Origin: Streptomyces akebiae
Lineage (GTDB): Bacteria > Actinomycetota > Actinomycetes > Streptomycetales > Streptomycetaceae
Direction of reading: 5' to 3'
DNA length: 64,000 nt
Assembly (NCBI RefSeq): GCF_019599145.1
Contig: NZ_CP080647.1
Location: 9,920,001-9,984,000, forward strand
Under the pieces are notes generated by a model that saw only the letters and a list, made by a program, of their open reading frames with translations, was not told the DNA's origin and did not search any database. This document shows, piece by piece, positions 43,494-51,049 of this stretch; the first letter of the stretch is position 1; the number at the start of each line of letters is the position of its first letter. The translations under genes and the position numbers were made by a program.

Positions 43494-43698
43494 CTAGGGG
43501 GTGTTTCGAAAGTCCCGCACAGCACCCACGGCGCCCGGCACGCTCCCCCACTCTCGGCTCCGCTCGAGCGGGAGGGACCCCCACCGCCGCACCGGCCGAA
43601 ACCCCAAGTGAGTCCAGTACGAGGGCTTTCGTCCGGCACGCCGAGAGCACGCACCGGACACCGCGGGCACCGCACAGGACTTTCGAAACACCCCCTAG
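43494..43698. mobile_element. 205-bp MITE-like element with perfect terminal inverted repeats
   Basis: The left end begins CTAGGGGGTGTTTCGAAAGT (from 43494) and the right end is its reverse complement, ending at 43698; the match is 22 bases, or 25 if the flanking CCG/CGG is counted. Both ends carry CTAG, which may be a target duplication. The interior is non-coding and contains a GC-rich hairpin-prone stretch (about 43545-43590). No transposase is present, so it fits a miniature element moved in trans or a repeated chromosomal palindrome. It lies between the monooxygenase and alkB and contains the last codon position of alkB. Confidence 0.75.
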
Positions 43699-44324
43699 CG
43701 GACGCCTCGCGGCCGGAACTGGATGCTGATGCGCGGCCCCACCGCCCGCGTCGACTTGGGCACCGCGTGGTCCCAGGTGCGCTGGCAGGAGCCGCCCATC
43801 ACGATCAGGTCGCCGTGGCCCTGCGGGAAGCGCAGGGTCTGTCCACCGCCGCCGTGCGGGCGCAGGGCCAGATCGCGGGGGTCGCCCACGGACAGGATGG
43901 CCACCATCGTGTCCTCCCGGGCGCCCCGCCCGATCCGGTCGCCGTGCCAGGCCACACTGTCCCGGCCGTCGCGGTAGAAGCAGAGCCCCGCCGTGGCGAA
44001 CGGTTCACCGAGCTCGGAGCCGTAGTGCGCGGACAGCGCCTCCCGGGCCTCGTCCAAAAGGGGGTGCGGGAGGGTGTCCTCGGGGCCGTAGTGGGCGAGC
44101 AGGCGCGGGACGTCCACGACCTGCTCGTACATCTGCCGCCGCTCCGCCTTCCACGGCACCTCCTCGGCGAGCTGCGTGAACAGCGCGTCCGCGCCGCCGA
44201 GCCACCCGGGCAGTACGTCGACCCAGGCCCCGGCGCCCAGCTCACGTCGGCGCAGCCCGTCGAGGGGGCCGAGGTGGAGGTCGTCGGACTGGTCGAAGAG
44301 GGAGCCCTGGAGGTGCGTGGCCAT
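43695..44324 (-). CDS. AlkB-like Fe(II)/2-oxoglutarate dioxygenase
   Basis: Predicted oxidative demethylase of alkylated DNA bases. The 209-residue protein has the iron ligands His127 and Asp129 (WHGDR) and His186 (WDHAVP), and 2-oxoglutarate/substrate arginines at 198 and 204 (PRISIQFRPR). Length is typical for bacterial AlkB. Start is ATG 44324. The TAG stop codon is formed by the CTAG at the right end of the MITE-like element, so the element abuts or slightly trims the 3' end; the conserved core is intact. The AIM24 gene lies 69 bp upstream on the same strand. Confidence 0.9.
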   Translation of the reverse strand: MATHLQGSLFDQSDDLHLGPLDGLRRRELGAGAWVDVLPGWLGGADALFTQLAEEVPWKAERRQMYEQVVDVPRLLAHYGPEDTLPHPLLDEAREALSAHYGSELGEPFATAGLCFYRDGRDSVAWHGDRIGRGAREDTMVAILSVGDPRDLALRPHGGGGQTLRFPQGHGDLIVMGGSCQRTWDHAVPKSTRAVGPRISIQFRPRGVR

Positions 44325-44393
44325 ACATGCAGCGTACCTCCAGATTCGAAAATCTGTTCGCTCTGGCGGTGCTCCCTCTCGTCGTCCGTCGAC

Positions 44394-45068
44394 TCAGTGC
44401 TGCTGGGCCTGCGGAGTCACCTCGCTCGGCCGCACGACCACGAAGCCCTCACCCTCCAGCTTCAGCTGCACGGCCTCCCCGGAGCCGCCGCGGATCATCG
44501 AGCCGAAGGACTGGGAGCGGTGCAGCGAGGTGGAGAGATGGGCCGTCCAGCCCACCACCGCGTCCGTGTCGACGAACACGGGCAGCTGCGGCGAGACCGG
44601 GATGACCAGCGGATTGCCGTCACAGACGAGACCCAGCTTCCCCTGCCCCGTGAAGACGCTGTTGAACAGGCCGCCACCGGTCATGCCGGCGCCCTTCACC
44701 GTCTTGATCTCGTACGACAGCGACGAGTCGAAACACAGGACGTTGCGGCCGTTGACGGTGAACACGTCGCCCGGCTCGATGTCGACGATGAAACAGTTCT
44801 GCGCCTCGTGCGCGAACCAGGCCTCGCCCTGACCGCGCACCGCCATCAGCGCCAGCCCCTCCCCGGTGACCGCGCGCTTGAGCATGCCGCCCATGCCCTG
44901 GCCCTTGCGTTCGAACTGCAGGTTCCCCCGGAAGGCGATCATCGCGCCCTGCCGGGCGAGCATCTCGCCGTTGACCGCGTACTTGATCGACTTGGCGTTC
45001 TGGACGCTCATTCCCGGCGCGTACGCCGGCTGGACCATGTTCTCGTTGGAGAAAAGATCGCTCTTCAT
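44394..45068 (-). CDS. AIM24 family protein
   Basis: A 224-residue beta-rich protein of the AIM24/TRAP-like fold, found in bacteria and mitochondria without a defined biochemical role. It shows the repeated Gly-rich turns of the family (GQGMGGMLKRAVTGEGLALM cut to GMLKRAVTGEGLALM, and GAGMTGGGLFNSVFTGQG). No signal peptide or catalytic motif is seen. ATG 45068 is the start; an unrelated extension continues upstream in frame. It is divergent from the Nudix gene, about 100 bp away. Confidence 0.87.
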   Translation of the reverse strand: MKSDLFSNENMVQPAYAPGMSVQNAKSIKYAVNGEMLARQGAMIAFRGNLQFERKGQGMGGMLKRAVTGEGLALMAVRGQGEAWFAHEAQNCFIVDIEPGDVFTVNGRNVLCFDSSLSYEIKTVKGAGMTGGGLFNSVFTGQGKLGLVCDGNPLVIPVSPQLPVFVDTDAVVGWTAHLSTSLHRSQSFGSMIRGGSGEAVQLKLEGEGFVVVRPSEVTPQAQQH

Positions 45069-45171
45069 ACGGGCATGCTGTACCGGACTGCCCTGTTCCG
45101 CCAAGCGACGCGCGCAGCAGGCGAATTGGGGAACCTGACAACATCTCGACCGCGATGGTAGAAGCGGACCC

Positions 45172-45855
45172 ATGAACAACAAGACTGTCGGCGTCGACCT
45201 CCCCGACCGCCGGGGCCGCACCGGGCTCGACCGCACCGGCCGGGACCTGACCGGCAACCCGCGCGTCAGAGTGCGGGACGTGCGCCTGCTGTCCAGCCAC
45301 TGGTACGTGGAGCGCACGACGACCTTCGACTTCCAGCGCGCCGACGGCACCTGGAGCACGCAGGAGCGCGAGACGCACGACCGGGGCAACGGCGCCACCG
45401 TCCTGCTCTACGACACCGAACGCGAAACCGTGCTGCTCACCAGGCAGTTCCGCTACCCGGTGTACGTCAACGGCCACCCCGACGGGATGCTCGTCGAGAC
45501 GCCGGGCGGCCTGCTCGACGAGGAGGACGAGCACCCCGAGGTCGCCGTGCGGCGCGAGGTCGTCGAGGAGACCGGACACACCATCGGCGAGATCCAGCAC
45601 GTCTTCGACATCTACATGAGCCCCGGCTCGGTCACCGAACGCGTCAGCTTCTTCGCCGCCCCGTACGGCCCGTCGACCCGTACCCACGAGGGCGGTGGCC
45701 TCGACGAGGAGGGAGAGGACATCGAACTCGTCGAACTGCCCTTCCGTCGCGCCCTGGAGATGATCCGCAGCGGGGAGATCGCCGACGCCAAGACCATCAT
45801 GCTGCTCCAATGGGCGGCGCTGGACGGGCCGTTCGGCGCCGGGACCGGCACCTGA
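45172..45855 (+). CDS. Nudix hydrolase (NudK/GDP-mannose pyrophosphatase-like)
   Basis: A 227-residue enzyme that hydrolyses a nucleoside diphosphate linked to another group. The Nudix box lies near residues 108-130 (GGLLDEEDEHPEV, then REVVEETGH) with the metal-binding glutamates present. The N-terminal strand-rich region (VLLYDTERETVLLTRQFRYPVYVNG) resembles the NudK branch acting on nucleotide sugars. The ATG at 45172 is probably leaderless: TAGAAG stands seven bases upstream and no ribosome site is visible. Substrate is inferred from family only. Confidence 0.85.
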   Translation: MNNKTVGVDLPDRRGRTGLDRTGRDLTGNPRVRVRDVRLLSSHWYVERTTTFDFQRADGTWSTQERETHDRGNGATVLLYDTERETVLLTRQFRYPVYVNGHPDGMLVETPGGLLDEEDEHPEVAVRREVVEETGHTIGEIQHVFDIYMSPGSVTERVSFFAAPYGPSTRTHEGGGLDEEGEDIELVELPFRRALEMIRSGEIADAKTIMLLQWAALDGPFGAGTGT

Positions 45856-45915
45856 GGGCAAGGGCGCGGCCCGAGCGCGCGGGCTCGGCCGAGGCGCCGA
45901 CCGGCGGCACGCCGG

Positions 45916-46821
45916 TCAGGGGTCGAGCGCCTCGGCGGCCTCCGCGGCGACCGCCTCCGCCACGGCCGTCAGCGCGGGGGAGTCGAGCTTCCACTGCTGC
46001 CAGAACAGCTGGGCGTCCATGGACCGCTCCGGTGCCAGGTCGACGAGCGCGCCGACGTCGAGCAGCCGTTCGGCCTGGGTGGCGGGCACCATGCCCCAGC
46101 CCATGCCGGCGGCCACGGCGTCGACGAAACCCTCCGAGGTCGGTACGTAGTGCCGACGGGCGCTCGCCGGGCGGCCCCGCGTCAGCCGGCGGACGAAGGC
46201 GTCCTGGAACTCGTCGCGCCGGTCGAAGAACACCACCGGCGCGTCGGCGATCAGGTCCCGCAGCGGTGCGCCCGATCCGACGCCGAGCCACCGCTCCGCG
46301 AAGGCGGGCGTGGCGCACGGCCGGTACCGCATTCGGCCGAGCGGCCGGACCGAGCAGCCGGCCACGGCGTCCGGCGCCGAGGTGACCGCCGCCATCACGA
46401 GCCCCTCGCGCAGCAGCCGGGCCGTGTGCTGCTCGTCCTCCCGGAGCAGTTCGTAACAGGGGCGCAGTTCCTCCGGCACCCGGGTCAGGGCGGGCAGGAA
46501 CCAGGTGGCCAGCGAGTCGGCGTTCACCGCGATCGACACACGCGTGCTCTCCCCGGCGCCCGTCATCCCGAGCGCGGCGTGCGCGTCGTGTTCGAGACGG
46601 GCCAGCTGGCGCGCGAACCGGACGACCACCTCACCGGACTCCGTCGGCCGCACCGGCTTCTCCCGGACCAGCAGGACCCGGCCGACCCGCTGCTCCAGCG
46701 CCTTGACCCGCTGGCTGACCGCCGACGGCGTCACATGCAGGGCGCCCGCCGCCGCGTCGAACGTGCCCTCGTCCACCACGGCGAGCAGGGTGCGCACCAG
46801 ATCGAGCGGAAGCTGAGACAT
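45916..46821 (-). CDS. lysG: LysR-family regulator LysG/ArgP
   Basis: Senses basic amino acids and activates the divergent exporter gene. The 301-residue protein has the N-terminal winged HTH (residues about 4-63, with FDAAAGALHVTPSAVSQRVKALE cut to ALHVTPSAVSQRVKALE) and a C-terminal effector domain in the ArgP/LysG style. The adjacent divergent lysE gene makes the identification firm: this head-to-head pair is the textbook Corynebacterium arrangement. ATG 46821 is the start. The 69-bp gap between the two genes holds a dyad that may be its operator. Confidence 0.9.
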   Translation of the reverse strand: MSQLPLDLVRTLLAVVDEGTFDAAAGALHVTPSAVSQRVKALEQRVGRVLLVREKPVRPTESGEVVVRFARQLARLEHDAHAALGMTGAGESTRVSIAVNADSLATWFLPALTRVPEELRPCYELLREDEQHTARLLREGLVMAAVTSAPDAVAGCSVRPLGRMRYRPCATPAFAERWLGVGSGAPLRDLIADAPVVFFDRRDEFQDAFVRRLTRGRPASARRHYVPTSEGFVDAVAAGMGWGMVPATQAERLLDVGALVDLAPERSMDAQLFWQQWKLDSPALTAVAEAVAAEAAEALDP

Positions 46822-46828
46822 CACAGTT

Positions 46829-46854
46829 GCTAATGATACGTAAGAATCTTTAGC
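46829..46854. promoter_or_regulatory. Possible LysG operator
   Basis: GCTAA (46829-46833) and TTAGC (46850-46854) form an interrupted dyad in an AT-rich stretch within the lysG-lysE gap. LysR-type sites are commonly interrupted AT-rich dyads. Placement 24 bp before the lysE -10 box fits activation. Confidence 0.4.
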
Positions 46855-46877
46855 TGTACGCAAGGCGGTGCGTTTCC

Positions 46878-46883
46878 TAGCGT
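46878..46883 (+). promoter_or_regulatory. -10 box of leaderless lysE
   Basis: TAGCGT is followed by seven bases and the GTG at 46891, the spacing of Streptomyces leaderless mRNAs. It decides the start in favour of GTG 46891 over the in-frame GTG at 46885. Confidence 0.6.
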
Positions 46884-46890
46884 CGTGGGT

Positions 46891-47508
46891 GTGTTCAGTG
46901 AAATGACAGCCCTCGCGGCCGGTTTCGGCACCGGTCTCTCCCTCATCGTCGCCATCGGCGCCCAGAACGCCTTCGTCCTCCGCCAAGGCCTGCACCGCGA
47001 CGCGGTGCTCCCGGTCGTCGTCATCTGCGCCCTCTCCGACGCGCTGCTGATCGCCCTCGGCGTCGCCGGGGTCGGCGCGGTGGTCGTCGCCTGGCCCGGC
47101 GCACTGAAGGCGGTCGCCCTGGTCGGCGGCGGCTTCCTCCTGGTCTACGGTGCACTGGCCGCCCGCCGCGTACTGCGGCCCGGTGACGACGCGCTGCGCG
47201 CGGAGAGCGGATCGGCGGGCTCACGGCGCCGTGCCGTCCTCACCTGTCTGGCGCTGACCTGGCTCAACCCGCACGTCTACCTGGACACCGTGTTCCTGGT
47301 CGGCTCCATAGCCTCCGACCACGGGCCGCTGCGCTGGACCTTCGGCCTCGGCGCCGGCCTCGCCAGCCTCTGCTGGTTCGCCGCCCTGGGGTTCGGCGCC
47401 CGGCTGCTCAGCCGCTTCCTGGCCCGTCCGTCCGCCTGGCGGGTCCTCGACGGCCTGGTCGCGGTGACGATGCTCGTACTCGGCGGAATGCTGATCGCCG
47501 GGGCCTGA
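46891..47508 (+). CDS. lysE: LysE-family basic amino acid exporter
   Basis: Exports lysine or arginine from the cytoplasm. The 205-residue protein has six hydrophobic segments and the LysE core GTGLSLIVAIGAQNAFVLRQGL near residues 15-34, cut to IVAIGAQNAFVLRQG, plus LTWLNPHVYLDTVFLVG near residue 118. The GTG at 46891 is preferred from the -10 box spacing; no Shine-Dalgarno sequence is visible. It is divergent from LysG, which should activate it when basic amino acids accumulate. Confidence 0.93.
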   Translation: MFSEMTALAAGFGTGLSLIVAIGAQNAFVLRQGLHRDAVLPVVVICALSDALLIALGVAGVGAVVVAWPGALKAVALVGGGFLLVYGALAARRVLRPGDDALRAESGSAGSRRRAVLTCLALTWLNPHVYLDTVFLVGSIASDHGPLRWTFGLGAGLASLCWFAALGFGARLLSRFLARPSAWRVLDGLVAVTMLVLGGMLIAGA

Positions 47509-47695
47509 GCCACGGCGGACGCGGCCGGGGCCATGGGCGCGCGGGGGTGCGGGAGTGCTGGCGCGCGGGGGTGCGGGGGTACAGGTGTGCGGGGGTGCGG
47601 CGACAGCATGTGAGACAGCGGCGAAATCGCCTGTCCCGGCGCCGGTGATCTCCGCGATAGTGGTGCCCGTATCGAAAGATGTATCGAGCATCAGG

Positions 47696-49003
47696 ATGCC
47701 CGTGGACACCACCCAGAGCAGCACCGGCGACGACACCGCACCGGAGGACGATCCATCGGCGCCACCCCGAAAGGGCCGGCGCCGATGGGCGATGGACACC
47801 CGGCCGCTGCGCCGGCCGGCCTACCGGCGCCTGTGGTCCTCGACCATCGTCACCGCCGTCGGCAGCCAGCTGACGGCCGTCGCGGTCCCCAAACAGATCT
47901 ACGACATCACGGGCTCCTCCGCCTGGGTCGGCTACGCCGGCCTCGCCGGACTGCTGCCCCTGGTGGTCTTCGCGCTCTGGGGCGGCGCGGTCGCCGACAG
48001 CGTCGACCGCCGCACGCTGCTGCTCGTCACCAACACCGGCATCGCCGTCACCTCCGTGCTGTTCTGGGTGCAGGCCGTCATCGGCCTCGAATCCGTGTGG
48101 ACGCTGATGGCCCTGCTCGCCCTCCAACAGGCGTTCTTCGGCCTCAACTCACCCGCCCGCAACGCCTCCGTGGCCCGACTGGTCCCCGCCGAGGAACTGC
48201 CGGCGGCCGCCGCGCTCGGCTCGACCGTGATGCAACTCGGCCTGGTGGCCGGACCGTTGCTCGCGGGTGCCCTCATCCCGGTGATCGGCCTGGCCGAGCT
48301 GTACCTCATCGACGCGCTGGCCCTCTGCGTCACCCTCTGGGCCGTGTACCGGCTGCCCTCCCTGCCGCCCCTGGACAACGCCACGGCCAAGCGGGCCGGC
48401 CTGCGGGAGGTGGTCGCGGGCTTCCGTTACATCGCCCTGCACAAGGTGCTCCTGCTGTCCTTCCTCGCCGACATCATCGCCATGGTCCTGGGCATGCCCC
48501 GCGCCCTCTTCCCGCAGCTGGCCGCCACCACGTACGCGTCCTACGGCGAGGGATTCGCCCTCGGCCTGCTGTTCGCCGCGATCCCCATCGGGGCCGTCGT
48601 CGGCGGCCTGATGTCGGGCACCTTCTCCCGCTCCCGCCGGCACGGACTGATGGTCATCGTGGCCGTCATGGCCTGGGGCGCGGCCATCACGGGCTTCGGA
48701 CTGAGCGCCGGCCTGTGGTTCGCCGTGGTGTTCCTCGTCGTCGCCGGAGTCGCCGACATGGTCTCGATGGTCTTCCGCGGCGCCATCCTGCTCTCCGCCG
48801 CGACCGACGAGATGCGCGGCCGCATGCAGGGCGTGTTCACCGTGGTCGTGGCCGGCGGCCCCCGCCTCGCCGACGTGCTGCACGGCACGGCGGGGGCAGC
48901 CTTCGGCACCCGTACGGCCGTCGCCGGCGGCGGCCTGCTGGTCATGGCGGCCGTACTGCTCCTGGCGACGGCAACACCGGCACTGCGGCGGTACCGGATC
49001 TGA
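47696..49003 (+). CDS. MFS exporter of the EntS/MFS_3 type
   Basis: A 435-residue transporter with about twelve hydrophobic helices. A polar, basic N-terminal tail of 35 residues precedes LRRPAYRRLWSSTIVTAVGSQ, the opening characteristic of the EntS-like branch; the loop 2-3 motif is GGAVADSVDRRTLL. Members export siderophores or antibiotics, but this gene is 24 kb from the NRPS and no iron box was found upstream, so a link to it is not supported. ATG 47696 is chosen; GTG 47702 is in frame. The 187-bp upstream gap is G-rich and repetitive (GCGGGGGTGCGGG variants, about 47537-47600). Confidence 0.87.
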   Translation: MPVDTTQSSTGDDTAPEDDPSAPPRKGRRRWAMDTRPLRRPAYRRLWSSTIVTAVGSQLTAVAVPKQIYDITGSSAWVGYAGLAGLLPLVVFALWGGAVADSVDRRTLLLVTNTGIAVTSVLFWVQAVIGLESVWTLMALLALQQAFFGLNSPARNASVARLVPAEELPAAAALGSTVMQLGLVAGPLLAGALIPVIGLAELYLIDALALCVTLWAVYRLPSLPPLDNATAKRAGLREVVAGFRYIALHKVLLLSFLADIIAMVLGMPRALFPQLAATTYASYGEGFALGLLFAAIPIGAVVGGLMSGTFSRSRRHGLMVIVAVMAWGAAITGFGLSAGLWFAVVFLVVAGVADMVSMVFRGAILLSAATDEMRGRMQGVFTVVVAGGPRLADVLHGTAGAAFGTRTAVAGGGLLVMAAVLLLATATPALRRYRI

Positions 49004-49067
49004 CCGATCGGCAGACCGCTCTTTCGTACGCTTGTCAGCCCACCCCTCACAGGCAGGAGTTGCAACG

Positions 49068-50036
49068 ATGCAGTACGTGAAGCTCGGCTCGACGGGTCTG
49101 GACGTGTCCCGGATCTGTGTGGGATGCATGAGTTTCGGCCTCCCCGACCGAGGCACGCACGAATGGACCCTGGACGAGGAGGCGTCGCGCCCGCTGATCC
49201 GACAGGCGCTGGACGCGGGGATCAACTTCTTCGACACGGCGAACGTCTACTCCGACGGCACCAGCGAGGAGATCGTCGGCCGCGCGCTCGCCGAGTTCGC
49301 GCGGCGCGAGGAGGTCGTCGTCGCGACCAAGGTGAACGGCGCCATGCACCAGGGCCCCAACGCCTGGGGCCTGTCCCGCAAGGCGATCATGACGGAGATC
49401 GACCACAGCCTGCGGCGCCTCGGCACCGACTACGTGGACCTCTACCAGATCCACCGCTTCGACCCCCACACCCCGGTCGAGGAGACGATGGAGGCCCTGC
49501 ACGACGTGGTGAAGGCGGGCAAGGCCCGCTACCTCGGGGCGAGTTCGATGTACGCCTGGCAGTTCGCGAAGATGCAGCACACCGCCCGGCAGCACGGCTG
49601 GACACGGTTCGTGTCCATGCAGAACCACTACAACCTCCTCTACCGCGAGGAGGAACGCGAGATGCTCCCGCTGTGCGAGGACCAGAGCGTCGCCACGCTG
49701 CCCTGGAGCCCGCTCGCGCGTGGCCGCCTCACCCGGGACTGGGACACCGTCACGGCGCGCACCGAGACCGACAACTTCGGCAAGACCCTCTACCAGGAGG
49801 GAGACCGGGAGATCGTCGACGCCGTCACCCGGATCGCCGGTGAGCGCGGGGTGCCCCGCGCGCAGATCGCCCTGGCCTGGCTGCTGGGCCGGCCCACGGT
49901 CACCGCTCCCATCGTCGGCGCCACCAAGCCCCACCACCTCGCCGACGCCGTGGCCTCACTCGACGTCACCCTGACGGAGAAGGAGACCGAGGAACTGGAG
50001 CGGGCCTACACCCCCCGCGCGATCAGCGGTCACTGA
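49068..50036 (+). CDS. Aldo/keto reductase
   Basis: A 322-residue NADPH-dependent oxidoreductase with the TIM-barrel AKR signature: FFDTANVYSDG (catalytic Asp and Tyr), VVVATKVNG (Lys) and LYQIHRFD (His), then the cofactor segment PIVGATKPHHLADAV near residue 285. It belongs to the YdjG/YakC-like bacterial branch acting on assorted aldehydes and ketones; the natural substrate cannot be told. ATG 49068 follows AGGAG. It converges on a small membrane protein gene 13 bp away. Confidence 0.93.
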   Translation: MQYVKLGSTGLDVSRICVGCMSFGLPDRGTHEWTLDEEASRPLIRQALDAGINFFDTANVYSDGTSEEIVGRALAEFARREEVVVATKVNGAMHQGPNAWGLSRKAIMTEIDHSLRRLGTDYVDLYQIHRFDPHTPVEETMEALHDVVKAGKARYLGASSMYAWQFAKMQHTARQHGWTRFVSMQNHYNLLYREEEREMLPLCEDQSVATLPWSPLARGRLTRDWDTVTARTETDNFGKTLYQEGDREIVDAVTRIAGERGVPRAQIALAWLLGRPTVTAPIVGATKPHHLADAVASLDVTLTEKETEELERAYTPRAISGH

Positions 50037-50049
50037 GCGGCCGTAGGCC

Positions 50050-50550
50050 TCACAGGCGGGAGTACTCCAGGCGCACGGTGGTGGCGAGACGGGCCAGCGC
50101 CTCCTCGGCGCCCTCGCGGTCGGTCTTGTCGAGGAGCGCGAGGGCGTCCGCGGCGGCCAGACGCACCCGCTGGGGCACCTCGTCGAGGGCGGCCATGCGG
50201 TAGGCGATGGTGCGCCGGGCCTCGCGCTCCTCCGCGCTGACGCCGCTCGGCCCGGTGCGGGGGAAGACGGCGGCCTCGTAGGCCGTCACATGGATGAGCA
50301 CGCCGTGCGCGATGCCCTCGGCGTAGCCCCGCTGCCCGGCCTGCCGCTGGGCCATGGCGAAGTGCGCCATGGCCCGCCGCCGCACGATGAGCGAGCCCAC
50401 CATGCCGACCAGCCCGGCGCACACCGCCGCCCCCAGGGCGACGGGTCCGCCGCCGATCAGCGCGCCGATGAGGGCGCCGCCCGCCATCAGCAGACAGGTC
50501 AGCCCGGTGGTCAGCATCAGCAGGGCGCGCGCGGGAGTGAAGGAGGCCAT
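50050..50550 (-). CDS. Small two-helix membrane protein, unknown function
   Basis: A 166-residue protein with two adjacent hydrophobic helices (about residues 10-52: LMLTTGLTCLLMAGGALIG and VALGAAVCAGLVGMVGSLIV), then a helical, charged cytoplasmic region rich in Ala, Arg and Glu ending VRLEYSRL. I do not recognise the family. No clear ribosome site precedes ATG 50550. Codon use and third-position GC look normal, which supports it being a gene. Confidence 0.7.
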   Translation of the reverse strand: MASFTPARALLMLTTGLTCLLMAGGALIGALIGGGPVALGAAVCAGLVGMVGSLIVRRRAMAHFAMAQRQAGQRGYAEGIAHGVLIHVTAYEAAVFPRTGPSGVSAEEREARRTIAYRMAALDEVPQRVRLAAADALALLDKTDREGAEEALARLATTVRLEYSRL

Positions 50551-51049
50551 GACGTGCAGTGTCTCAGCCTCGCCCGGGTGCCCGAGCGGTGGGCCGGTGG
50601 GGGAGGGGCGACGAGGCCCGTGCCGGACGGTCGGTCGGCGCCCTTGGCGGCGGGCCGCCCAAGCCGCGGAGGGGCCGGGATCGAGGCGGGACAGCCCCAC
50701 CGCGAGCACCGGTTCGAGTGACCCGGCCTCGCCGCCGTCGGCGGATCCGGCGGACGGCGCGCGTCGCGCCTGTGGAGGCCGGTTCGGTCGGGGCGGCCGG
50801 TGAAGCCACGGTCGAGGCCGGTTTAGTTGCCTGTCACGCCGGCCTGCTCTGCGGTGATGAAGACGTCGGACGTTGTCTGGCACGTCCCTTTCGCCGGTCT
50901 GGGCAATCCTGTGGGCGGTCGCGGACTGGCCGTCGAGCACGGCCACCACCGCCACTGCCCCTGCGAGTGCCGACCTGGCCCCATCCCACGCTCCATGGAG
51001 ACGGTCAGGGGCAGACCCGCCTGTACGGCTGGTCCGGAACGTAGGTGCG
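50551..51049. other. Intergenic stretch without a supported gene
   Basis: About 500 bp between the small membrane protein and the decayed STAND gene. Short open frames exist on both strands but have no ribosome site, domain or normal codon bias. It may be worn remnants belonging to the neighbouring decayed gene; nothing recognisable was seen. Confidence 0.5.

Noticed and set aside
45899..45917. GACCGGC-GCCGGTC hairpin between the Nudix and lysG genes as a terminator
   Set aside because: Only a seven-base stem and it overlaps the lysG stop codon; not strong enough to list as a terminator.
47520..47600. G-rich repetitive run before the EntS-like MFS gene as a CRISPR or operator array
   Set aside because: Units are irregular (GCGGGGGTGCGGG variants) with no fixed spacing; it looks like low-complexity GC-rich sequence.
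47696..49003. EntS-like MFS as the exporter of the NRPS siderophore
   Set aside because: It is 24 kb from the NRPS with unrelated genes between and no iron box seen upstream. Similarity to EntS alone is not enough.
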